Below, in pieces: positions 36,001-43,473 of a stretch of DNA of 64,000 nt. This DNA is from Erwinia amylovora (GTDB taxonomy: Bacteria; Pseudomonadota; Gammaproteobacteria; Enterobacterales; Enterobacteriaceae). The notes beneath the pieces are model-generated. The model did not search any database and was not told the origin of the DNA. It was given only the letters and a program-made list of their open reading frames with translations. Both the position numbers and the translations under genes were made by a program. The stretch covers positions 496,001 to 560,000 of the forward strand of contig NZ_CP066796.1 in assembly GCF_017161565.1 (NCBI RefSeq). The letters are read 5' to 3'. Each line of letters begins with the position of its first letter. The stretch's first letter is position 1.

Positions 36001-38215
36001 TGTGCACACTCACGGCGGTGTTCACCCACTTAAAAGAAATATCCTTGCGCTGGCAATGTGACTCAATGTCGCGCAGAGCCTGTACACTGCCTGTTATAAC
36101 GGTCGCATTCTCGTCATGCTGTATGGCACAGCAGGCGCTGCTTTGCTGTTGTTCCAGCAGCGTCTGCGCTGCAGCCCAGTCAAGCTTCACCAGCGCCATG
36201 GAGCCAGGATGCCGGTGAGCCCATTCAGCCTGCGCCAGAATAATGTGCAAAGCGTCTTCCCGACTGATCAAACCGGCAACATGCGCCGCCGCGATTTCCC
36301 CGATGCTATGGCCGATCACACCGCCCGGTTGCAGGCCGTTGGCCAACCAGACATCACTGATGGCTAACTGCATCACCAGGTGGCAGGGCCAGGCAACGCG
36401 TACATCGGCGAAGGTTTCCCGCTCGTCATACAGCCGCTCAGCCAGTGACCATCCCCTGAGCTGTTGGATGCAGCGATCGCATTGCGCGACGGTTTTCCGA
36501 AACTGTGGGTGTAAACGCGCGTAACTTCTGCCCATGCCTTGCCAGTGTGCACCTTGTCCGGAAAATATCAGCAGCGCCCGGCCGTCCTCGCTGTGCGCTA
36601 ACGAAGCAAAATCCGATTTATCAGCCATCAGCTTGCTGGCTGCGCTGTTGACGCCCTTGAAAGACCTGCAATGCCAGGTCTCGCTAACGATGATATGGGC
36701 GTTGGTGCCGCCGAACCCGAAGGAGCTTACCCCGGCTACAGGATTAGCGGTTTCCCAGGGCAACGCCCCGGTAACCAGTTGCAGCCCGAGCTTTTGCCAG
36801 TTAATAGACGGGTTTGGCGTTTGATAATTCAGGTGAGCAGGAATGATACGGTAACGCATGGCAAGTAACACTTTGATCAAACCTGCCATGCCGGCTGCCG
36901 CTTCGCTATGCCCAATATGGGTTTTCACCGAACCAATTAACAGGGGCTGGCTGCGCGCTGCGCCCTGGCAGTAAGCTGCTGAAATTGCCGAGACCTCAAT
37001 CGGGTCCCCCATTGCCGTTCCTGTGCCGTGGGCTTCCACATACTGGATGTCAGAGGGCTGTAGTTTGGCCTGAACTAAGGCTGCGCGCAGTAGCTGCTGC
37101 TGGGCTATGACCGAAGGCGCGGTCAGGCTGGCGTGATAGCCGTTGTTATTGACGACCGAGGATCTGATGATCCCCCAGACTGGCCCCGCATCTTGTAGCA
37201 CCCGGGACAGGGGACGTACCACCACGACACCGCAGCCTTCGGCTCTGATGTAACCGTCGGCAGCGGCGTCGAAGGTACGGCAGAGACCCGTTTCCGACAG
37301 CCCGCCAAAACGTCGCATGGCGGCAAAACTCTGAGCAGCCAGCAGCAGATTGACGCCAGCGACGATGGCGAAATCACAGTCGTTATTTCTGATGGCCTGG
37401 CAAGCCAGATGCAGCGCAACCAGAGAGGATGAACACGCGGTGTTGACGGTAAGACTGGGCCCAGTTAAGCCCAGTACGAAGGAGAGCCGAGCCGACAAAA
37501 TGCTGGTATCCATGCCGGTGGCGCTCTGCGCAGTCATCTTGTCCGGCACAACATGATGGGCGAAGTCACACCACATTGCTCCGACATAGACGCCGACTCG
37601 TTGCCCTTTGATTTTTTTGGGGCTGATACCTGCCTGCTCGATAGCCGCCCAACTCAGCTCCAGCAGCACCCTTTGCTGCGGATCCATACAGGAAGCTTCA
37701 TGGGCACTGATACCGAATTGCTCAAAATCAAATGCGGATACCTCGTCAAGGAACCCGGCGATCTCGTTCGGGTCGATGTGCCATGGGCTGTCGGGAATTT
37801 CTTGAAAGTGCGCGGCATCCGCGGTGGCGACAGCACCTTTACCGCCGATCAAAAGATCCCAGTAGGCATTAGCATCCCTGGCGCCGGGGAAACGGCAAGC
37901 CAACCCGGTGATTGCCAGCGGTTCTGCCGTGATGCCCTTTCCTTCAGGCTCCTGCATCTCGACCGGTTGCTCCGCTGTGTTTCCCGCTATATGCCGCGCC
38001 AGTTCAGCGGGGGTGGGACAGGTCCAGAATAATGTGGGATCCAGCTCGACCCCTAAATGTAAGCCAAGGCTCGCCACCAGATGAATTATCTTGACCGAGT
38101 CTAACGCTATATTTCCCAGGCGCTCATCTTCATCAACCTCCGGCACACCCGAGACCACAGCCAGTTGTTCAAGAATCAGTGCCAAAACACCTGCATATTC
38201 CCTTTGCACATTCAT
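33035..38215 (-). CDS. PKS ACP-KS-AT-KR-ACP
   Basis: A 1726-residue synthase. The N-terminal carrier has GNIALDSVKII (Ser 40). The KS has Cys 261 in NTACSSSL, His 396 in EAHGTGTAMG and His 436 in KTHIGHSEAAAG. The AT (about 548-840) has FSGQGAHWQGMG, Ser 637 in GHSIGE and AVSVHRQ near 738, which fits neither the malonyl HAFH nor the methylmalonyl YASH type. About 850-1080 is an LD-type KS linker that normally precedes an AT. The KR has LITGGLGALG, SSVSSLFG and ASYAVANAYLDG. The C-terminal ACP has ELGVSSLLGVEV (Ser 1640). The leading carrier could hold a starter unit, so this looks like the first module. ATG 38215 has AAGGA seven bases upstream. The next gene starts 15 bases after the stop. 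Confidence 0.92.
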   Translation of the reverse strand: MNVQREYAGVLALILEQLAVVSGVPEVDEDERLGNIALDSVKIIHLVASLGLHLGVELDPTLFWTCPTPAELARHIAGNTAEQPVEMQEPEGKGITAEPLAITGLACRFPGARDANAYWDLLIGGKGAVATADAAHFQEIPDSPWHIDPNEIAGFLDEVSAFDFEQFGISAHEASCMDPQQRVLLELSWAAIEQAGISPKKIKGQRVGVYVGAMWCDFAHHVVPDKMTAQSATGMDTSILSARLSFVLGLTGPSLTVNTACSSSLVALHLACQAIRNNDCDFAIVAGVNLLLAAQSFAAMRRFGGLSETGLCRTFDAAADGYIRAEGCGVVVVRPLSRVLQDAGPVWGIIRSSVVNNNGYHASLTAPSVIAQQQLLRAALVQAKLQPSDIQYVEAHGTGTAMGDPIEVSAISAAYCQGAARSQPLLIGSVKTHIGHSEAAAGMAGLIKVLLAMRYRIIPAHLNYQTPNPSINWQKLGLQLVTGALPWETANPVAGVSSFGFGGTNAHIIVSETWHCRSFKGVNSAASKLMADKSDFASLAHSEDGRALLIFSGQGAHWQGMGRSYARLHPQFRKTVAQCDRCIQQLRGWSLAERLYDERETFADVRVAWPCHLVMQLAISDVWLANGLQPGGVIGHSIGEIAAAHVAGLISREDALHIILAQAEWAHRHPGSMALVKLDWAAAQTLLEQQQSSACCAIQHDENATVITGSVQALRDIESHCQRKDISFKWVNTAVSVHRQIGDDDRQQLIALLGDLPGSAALLPFYSGIYGGELLGRLPADYWSDTIGRPLYWFDALRQAVSDSDGPLVEVAPHSVLSSSINNLLIKLGSRREVLFNGHRSQPEGSSLPRALQRYPHDDPWHGLHLLLLSGHSVEALSSRCVSIARWLDGKNAPGLRDCARALVHCTDDYRYRVALIVSSHKEAVAQLLDIAHRAGSVASNADNIIPSSLVITDQAPFDEQMCSWLRRFKTFCISYSCVMLAGQDRQIASPMLEAAAQQLGCVALLAEWGVSFDHYDATDHACCIAELIERRVTRNEFISAVASSNRVHARPVVAGDRHSVHISLPSPGQHASCADQTPLPARAFLELVSRCYLAGKSVDHIPGGAHPPLTLPAMFYRSAGLPPSAETHAITAQKPVMAYRLVWQKKSAFSTSHSAQQLLVFAQPGVQAQLQARHPFSNAAWCSLSGGPLEDNAAVSEAAHRDAADFAALFAGRSIETVVFIWGDSHPLVGEDPSLNSALMLLQYIQSMPGGRPTLLFVTLGAQAVTDSKVYSPNAAMAWGLIRTAQRELADVQCLLVDIDPPGAAGALSEYAIDALCMSLGAKRDQSAWRAGQLFSPGLVELTDVTPASPLAGPPPPGFHLITGGLGALGLELLQALFNRGERRFVLLGRTLPEHTDRVIVDLREAGADILLHSCDVTCLESLHTLVRQSAHLLGPLTAITHAAGVLQADSLATVSQVDFAAGLAAKKIGALNLHIISAEWPLKRFVLVSSVSSLFGFPQFASYAVANAYLDGLIGYRQTHGLPALGVCYGPFLGKGLLEKQHPAMDFPRLAKISISEGLEALSACSSVQGVLAIMRYSGPLALGRSVCTPAAERPQYALQERHARLCAVIRRGVATLLQQPGQQIPLDTPLSELGVSSLLGVEVRNRLQSELSVRMPATVLWNYPTVSSLASYLETLLWPECATPYPTAHPVQTNPLVGAIDDSEEALMAQLLDELAIIKSTYI

Positions 38216-38298
38216 GCTCCATTCCTTTTTTGCAACGTGTGATGCTTCATGCACCGGGTAGCCCATTTGCTCAGGCAAATTTCAAGTTCGCAGAACGT

Positions 38299-39567
38299 TT
38301 ACTCAAACCGAGCCAGCAGGTTTTGCAGCAGCTCATCGAGGGATAACTGCCCGGCAATAAAAGGCGTGGCACTCAATGAAACGTGCATCTGCTGCCCGCA
38401 GAGTTCGATCTCCATCCCCAGTGCCAGGTCGAATAGCTCCTGAGGCAAGCGTTCAATGCGGATCCCTTCAGGTGCCAGTTCGTAACCAATCAATAAAGGG
38501 CTCAGGCGTTGATCGGAGACGAAATTGAAACCGATGGAGGGCAATACAGGTAAGCCTGACTGCGTCCTGCCGGCGAAATAGCGTGCGGCGAAGTCTTCCG
38601 CGTTTAACAGCCCCCTCTGCAACTCTTCGCTGACCGTCTTAACAGTGTCTGTCAAGGTGCGGCGTTCGTTCAGGGAAAACACAACGGGTAACGGAAAGGA
38701 TACCGAGCCAACCAAATCGCTAACTGGCGTCGACCAGTCACCGATAAAGTGAGGACTGACCCACATCAGCAGAGTGACTGTTCCAGTGCTCTGAACCCTG
38801 GACAGGGTATTTATCCAGCACGCCAGCAAAAAAACGGATAAGGCCACCCCCGCTGCTGCGGCACGGGCGCGTAAGGCTGACAGGTCAGCTCCGCCAATCG
38901 AGATCTCTCTGTGAACCACTTCAGCTAATGTAGCGGTGCAGGCCTGGCCGTGGGTGAGCTGGTCCAATAAGTCACAACCGGGTGCAACAGGGATGGCAGA
39001 AGATAACCGGTCGTCTAACCGATCGCGCCTGCCGATAAGCTCCTGAGCAAAATCCATGTAGGTTGTACAGGGCCTGAATAGCAGAGGATCTCCAGCCAAC
39101 AGCGATTGATAGGCAGCAGAAAGTTCACGCCAAAGAATGCGGCTGGAAATACCATCACAGACCAAATGGTTGAATAGGATAAGCAGCCGTTGTGCATGTG
39201 CGCATTCGGCATCGAACAGGCAATAACGCAAAAGCGGCGCGCTATCCAAAGACATTGACGCTCGTACTTTATCGATGCAGGAGATTAACTGCTGGCGCAG
39301 GGGCAACGCGCCTTGCGCTGCCGGGTACACTTGAAAGACGCGACCTGCTGGCAGTTCTTGAGGGTGGCAGAAATGCATGCTCAGTTCGTCATTCTGATAA
39401 AGGAATGAAGCGCGCAAGATTGAAAACTTATGCAGAAGAAAATTTACGGCGCAATCCAGCGCGTCTGCATTCAGCCGAACACTGGGTACCAGCACGTCAC
39501 CAACACAAAGCTTGTCAGGTTGCCTGGTCGTGCTGATGTCGTATAACTGTCCCAAAAACAGGCGCAT
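38299..39567 (-). CDS. Stand-alone condensation-domain protein
   Basis: A 422-residue protein with the two-lobed condensation fold of NRPS C domains and PapA-type acyltransferases. The active-site motif reads FNHLVCDGISSRIL: the second, catalytic His and the DG are kept, the first His is Asn. A DFAQEL-type segment and IGFNFVSDQR further on match the C-terminal lobe. It has no adenylation or carrier domain. GAGGGAA lies four bases before the ATG. As the first biosynthetic gene of the operon, before the loading ACP, it could attach the starter acyl group or, alternatively, release the chain by ester or amide formation. The evidence does not decide between these. Confidence 0.85.
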   Translation of the reverse strand: MRLFLGQLYDISTTRQPDKLCVGDVLVPSVRLNADALDCAVNFLLHKFSILRASFLYQNDELSMHFCHPQELPAGRVFQVYPAAQGALPLRQQLISCIDKVRASMSLDSAPLLRYCLFDAECAHAQRLLILFNHLVCDGISSRILWRELSAAYQSLLAGDPLLFRPCTTYMDFAQELIGRRDRLDDRLSSAIPVAPGCDLLDQLTHGQACTATLAEVVHREISIGGADLSALRARAAAAGVALSVFLLACWINTLSRVQSTGTVTLLMWVSPHFIGDWSTPVSDLVGSVSFPLPVVFSLNERRTLTDTVKTVSEELQRGLLNAEDFAARYFAGRTQSGLPVLPSIGFNFVSDQRLSPLLIGYELAPEGIRIERLPQELFDLALGMEIELCGQQMHVSLSATPFIAGQLSLDELLQNLLARFE

Positions 39568-39722
39568 AAGATTCCCTCTTTATAAGCCACTATTTCTTTT
39601 ACAATCACAGCTACAAAGCAAGACCGCTGGTTAATTCCCCGCTGCTGACCGCTAAGCCTCTAAAACACAAAGACTGAAGCAGGGCATAGCGTGCATCCCG
39701 TACCTGTCGGGCAAAGGATGCA

Positions 39723-41219
39723 TCAAAGCTCTACGTCAGGATCGTGACTACGACAGTTGAAGCGTACAAGTAGCGCCGTCAGTAACAGGAGGACGATGGC
39801 TGCGATCATTACCGAGAAAACTGAGTTTTCAAAAGCCAGCCGTGCATTGGTTATCAAGGCCTGACTTGCCGATCCGTGCATCTGTTCTGCGAGCAAAATA
39901 GCGCTGTCGATGCCGTCCTTTGCCAGCGCGGGACGCGTTGTTTCTGCAGGGACGACCAGCGTTCGGCTGTAAATGACCGTCATCAGGCTGCCCATTATTG
40001 CAATACCCAAACCACCGCCCAATTCGTATGAAATTTCTTCGATTGAGGCAGCCATGCCGGCGCGCTCTGGCGGTGCCGCCGCCATGATGGTATTTGAGGC
40101 CGCTGTCATGCCTGCACCTACGCAAGCCCCAAGTAAAAATAAGCACGGTAGCTGGAAATAGAGTGAGAAAGAGAAGCTGAACATAAAGAAAGCGATACCG
40201 ATGGCATATAATGTCAGTGTTGCCGCCAGAAACTGACCGCTGCGAAAACGTGGCAAAATCCAGCCACTCAGCGGGCTACCGACGACAGCGCCCAATGACA
40301 ACGGCAGGAAGTACAGTCCGGTTTGCAATGGAGTGAACCCCAGAACCAGCTGAAGTCTCTGGCTCAGAACCAGGTTGATGCCCATCAGACATCCTGCTAC
40401 CACGATCCCCGACAGCACGGCTGAAAAAAAGGCCGGGGTGCGAAAGACTTGCATATCAATCAGCGGATAGGCACTGGCACGCTGCCTTCGGGAAAATAGC
40501 ATTGAAAAGCAGATACATATAACCAGGGCCATTGCGGCAGCCAGATAGGAGGGTTGCGGCTTGGCGAACTCTTTGATCATGTAAGCAAAACTGATCAGCA
40601 CCACCATAATTTGCAGCGATGCAACGAAATCCCAGGGCTGGGCAGAATCATTGGGCACATTCTTGATTAGCCATTTCGATAAAAGACACGCCACCAGGAC
40701 GATTGGAACGTTAATCAGAAATACCGATCCCCACCAAAAATATTCCAGTAATGCACCACCAAGCAGGGGACCCGCCGCAGCGCCTCCTGAAGCCACCGCA
40801 GCCCATATGCCGATGGCAATAGAGCGTTCTTTCTCATCTTTAAACGATAAGCTGATGATGGCTAACGTTGCGGGCATCATCGCCGCCGCTCCGATTCCAA
40901 GCAGGCCACGAGCAAAAATAAGAACAGCGGCCGTGGGAGAAAATGCCGCTAACAATGACGCCGTACCAAAAATAAGTAATCCGCTGATAAACAGACGCTG
41001 ATGACCTATTTTGTCCCCCAGCGTACCCGCTCCTAACAACAGGCCAGCCACAATCAGCGGATACATATTGACGATCCACAACTTTTCATTGGTGGACGCT
41101 TTCAGTTCGTGTGTGAGAGTTGGCAGGGTGATATACAAAACGGTCATATCGATCGCTACCAGCAGAAGTGCGATTGAAACAACAGCAAGCACCAGCCATC
41201 TGTGTTTTACCATGTCCAT
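39723..41219 (-). CDS. DHA2-family MFS multidrug exporter (SmvA/EmrB-like)
   Basis: About 498 residues with a 14-helix DHA2 layout. Early marks are VAIDMTVLYITLPTL (motif D1), GTLGDKIGHQRLF (motif A) and ARGLLGIGAAAMMPATLAI (motif B), then GIWAAVASGGAAAGPLLGG (motif C, antiporter type). GGSVFLINVPI-like text (WGSVFLINVPIVLVA) closely resembles SmvA. Proton-driven export across the inner membrane is the family function; here it probably confers product export and self-protection. ATG 41219 is chosen over the far upstream codon at 41255; AGGAAA lies ten bases before it. It is 155 bp upstream of the condensation gene and may lead the operon. Confidence 0.92.
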   Translation of the reverse strand: MDMVKHRWLVLAVVSIALLLVAIDMTVLYITLPTLTHELKASTNEKLWIVNMYPLIVAGLLLGAGTLGDKIGHQRLFISGLLIFGTASLLAAFSPTAAVLIFARGLLGIGAAAMMPATLAIISLSFKDEKERSIAIGIWAAVASGGAAAGPLLGGALLEYFWWGSVFLINVPIVLVACLLSKWLIKNVPNDSAQPWDFVASLQIMVVLISFAYMIKEFAKPQPSYLAAAMALVICICFSMLFSRRQRASAYPLIDMQVFRTPAFFSAVLSGIVVAGCLMGINLVLSQRLQLVLGFTPLQTGLYFLPLSLGAVVGSPLSGWILPRFRSGQFLAATLTLYAIGIAFFMFSFSFSLYFQLPCLFLLGACVGAGMTAASNTIMAAAPPERAGMAASIEEISYELGGGLGIAIMGSLMTVIYSRTLVVPAETTRPALAKDGIDSAILLAEQMHGSASQALITNARLAFENSVFSVMIAAIVLLLLTALLVRFNCRSHDPDVEL

Positions 41220-42424
41220 ATTTATGCAATTTCCTCGATCAGAATTTTCTAACAAGATGCCAGTGCAAAAAATAATAAAGTGCAGAAGAACTATTCATTA
41301 TTTATTTATACGTTAAATTTTGTAAAGTATGCGTGGCGATTTTTTCATCATTATCAGGGGCTGTGTCACAATAATAAAAATTGTCAGGACTCTCGCCTGC
41401 CGTTTTCAGTCCGGCCACTTATGACTGCCAGATTCTTTTCTGTCATAAAAGCAAATCACCTGTGCTTTAGCTCAATTCAGGGTGAGATGACCTGACGGTC
41501 CCGGCAAGCGAAAGTAAACTTCCCACTTTTTTCTGGGAAGCTGTTTGGGTTTTGAGTTTATCAGGGTTTACCGGTGATTATGAACGTTATCTCAGTGCGT
41601 CTGGGTATAGATTTGCCAGTGCTCCCAGGCGATGCCAGATGCGCTTTTGCTGCGGGGCTGTGTCGAATCAGCGATGCCTGACAAACGCCATTATCATTAT
41701 GATGGGTAATATCTGACACCCATCAGCCGGTGATAACGCCCGATCACACTTCGATAATCCATGGCAAAATGACTGAGTGCTGCCAGGTGCCTGCATCACT
41801 AATCGCCTGATTATTGATTAACTCCTTTTCGGTGAATGCTAAGATTAACAGCAACGCGATGTCACTTTCTCCTGTAGAGCAAGGGTAATCACCTGTCTTA
41901 ACGAGAAAACTGGATTTTAGCGGAAGCGAAAGAACGTCATTTCGTAATTAAGTATTACTGGAAAGTATTTTTAATATCATTAACAAAATTCCTCAAATAA
42001 ATCTACAGGGTTGAGACAGAGTAATATCCCCAATTGCGGTTAAAAAATCACGGTGAAAAAAGCGTACTTTTACTGGCATGGTGACGAGTATCTGACAAAG
42101 GTTAGTTTAAATAACGCTCATTGAAGGGTTTGCGTTATTTTTTTTAGCAAGATTGAGGAATGAATTTAATATGCGCGAAGGTATTATTCAGTGATGTTTA
42201 TCGGGTGATATCAGGCAGCGGCTTAGCCAAAATTTATCCGAATATTCTAATCAGCTCCCCATTTCATCCTGGAAATGCTTTGGCAGAAGCACCGCTCACG
42301 CTTCACAAAAGGTAAATCGAAAGGTTGTTATCAGGCGAGATACACGGGTTTCATCTGTAAAAAAGCCGTTCCGCGATGCGTACCGCCCTTCATACTGACG
42401 CCCGGTGCTGTTGCGTTGCGGATC
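41220..42424. other. 1.2-kb AT-rich non-coding junction, island to chromosome
   Basis: No convincing gene on either strand. It contains several hairpins: 41519-41540 (7-bp stem), 41701-41724 (GATGGGT/ACCCATC), and a good terminator at 42110-42145. Short open frames here have no ribosome site and no recognisable similarity. The exporter promoter must lie near 41220-41400, but I cannot fix its boxes. Confidence 0.6.
42110..42145 (+). terminator. Orphan Rho-independent terminator, possible small-RNA 3' end
   Basis: Stem AATAACGC/GCGTTATT (42110-42117 and 42132-42139) with a 14-base loop and six T bases directly after it (42140-42145). No gene reads into it on the plus strand, so it may end a small RNA or be a relic of a lost gene. 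Confidence 0.65.
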
Positions 42425-42429
42425 CCGGC

Positions 42430-42715
42430 ACAAATAGCTTCATGTCAGCCACATCATTCTTGATCGCAATACGTTGATTTTCCATGTGTTGTGCCTGCTA
42501 ATGTTGTTCAAGGTGACGCAGAGAATCCCATTGTTCCACCTTAAAGACAGGATCCGGGGAGTGTTCTTTCCTGGGGGATCTGTGCCTTATGATCGATGTC
42601 CGGTAGCTCCCGCAACCTTCTTCCGCCAGCACGACAAGGATTAGCTCTCCATCACCTGCAAAACGGCGTAACGGCGGCCTGGCTTAAGGCAAATTTCAGC
42701 GATAACGGTCAGCAT
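42430..42715 (-). pseudogene. ygiN: ygiN remnant (quinol monooxygenase)
   Basis: On the minus strand the sequence begins MLTVIAEICLKPGRR, closely matching the YgiN start, but stops after 23 codons. A frame change and short deletion later, it resumes as VVLAEEGCGSY, then DPVFKVEQWDSLRHLEQH, a TAG where the family has Leu, QAQHMENQRIAIKNDVADMKLFVPG. These segments follow YgiN in order and spacing. So the gene carries at least one frameshift, one nonsense codon and small deletions. YgiN in E. coli is the monooxygenase partner of MdaB in a quinone redox cycle. Its place and orientation next to mdaB, between parE and parC, match E. coli. Confidence 0.85.
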
Positions 42716-42730
42716 ACGGTGTTCTTCTTT

Positions 42731-42780
42731 CTGTGGGCCAGTCAGACAATTTAGCCTGTGGGCCAGTCAGACAATTTAGC
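42731..42780. repeat. 25-bp perfect tandem duplication
   Basis: CTGTGGGCCAGTCAGACAAT followed by TTAGC occurs twice without a gap (42731-42755 and 42756-42780). It lies at the 3' end of the mdaB remnant, just before the ygiN remnant, and alters the end of the mdaB frame. It looks like a replication-slippage duplication in DNA no longer under selection. Confidence 0.95.
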
Positions 42781-43342
42781 AAAGATATCGCTCAGATGCG
42801 TCCGGTAGCGTGCAATATCACTGGCAACATCTTGCAGGTTGAACCCACCGTTATCGATGAAAACAGGCAAGCCGCTCATGCCACGGAACCGATGGGCTTT
42901 ATGAACATGCAGGGGGTCGCCATCGACTCCCACGCCTGCAAAGAACTGTTGTCGGTCGGTGAAAGCGTGTGAAGGTGCTTTCCGGGTTAGTGACGTCACA
43001 GAGGCTTTACCCTTTAACTTTCGCCGGAGCCATATTTTTTGCTGCATCGGCGCGGCTATGGCCTTTGCTGACGTAGAGTTTGCCATGGGCTGCGCTAAAG
43101 GCTTTATCGATACATTTTTTTCAGCGTCCAGTGTTCTCCCATTATCAGCCAGCCATCTGATAAATAAGGGAATCGACGGCGAGGCAATACCCAACTTCAT
43201 CACCTGGCTGGTAGCGTTATCAACCACGTTGACAGGAGTCACGTTGAAAACTGGCGGCAACGTTTGTCATGGTATAGTTCAGCTCGCCTTCAGAATGGGC
43301 AAAAGCTTTACCGCCATCAATGATAAAAATCCGTTTGGTGAA
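42751..43342 (-). pseudogene. mdaB: mdaB remnant (NADPH quinone reductase)
   Basis: The minus strand reads RIFIIDGGKAFAHSEGELNYTMTNVA, the N-terminus of MdaB, but with no start codon. The frame then ends. Another frame gives LIYQMAG, a stop, then KKCIDKAFSAAHGKLYVSKG, and a third gives SHAFTDRQQFFAGVGVDG, HKAHRFRGMSGLPVFIDN and IARYRTHLSDIFA. These match MdaB in order over nearly its full length. Several stops and at least two frame changes make it a clear pseudogene. Open frames on the plus strand here (42733-43396) are only antisense shadows. MdaB is a flavodoxin-like NADPH quinone reductase. Confidence 0.88.
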
Positions 43343-43473
43343 TTTCTCGCAACTATGGGCAATAAATGCGAGTCTGGCGGGCCGCTCCGGGAATGAAATG
43401 ACCCTACAATCAAAGTAGTATGGCGTTTCGGGCACCAATCCGTGGCGATGCCATGAGTAACGAGAGAATAAAA

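Larger units (their letters stand above)
13514..41219 (-). other. Hybrid PKS/NRPS biosynthetic gene island
   Basis: All genes from the exporter at 41219 down to the thioesterase at 13514 are on the minus strand. Most adjacent genes overlap or are separated by at most about 155 bp, which suggests one or two very long operons. The island lies between parE and remnants of ygiN and mdaB. No integrase, transposase, tRNA or clear direct-repeat boundary is visible. Domain order: C | ACP-KS-AT-KR-ACP | KS-AT-DH-KR-ACP (split) | C-A-PCP | KS-KR-ACP (split, no AT) | KS | ACP-aminotransferase, plus small enzymes, a type II thioesterase and an exporter. I do not recognise the product. Confidence 0.9.

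Noticed and set aside
42275..42463. Short plus-strand frame as a transposase fragment
   Set aside because: No transposase motif seen; its 3' part overlaps the ygiN remnant region.
42731..42780. Repeat as a CRISPR unit or island attachment site
   Set aside because: Two adjacent copies with no spacer and no cas genes; no copy at the other island edge near 13300-13513.
42733..43396. Plus-strand open frames of 79 and 145 codons
   Set aside because: They are antisense to the mdaB remnant, which has recognisable similarity on the minus strand.
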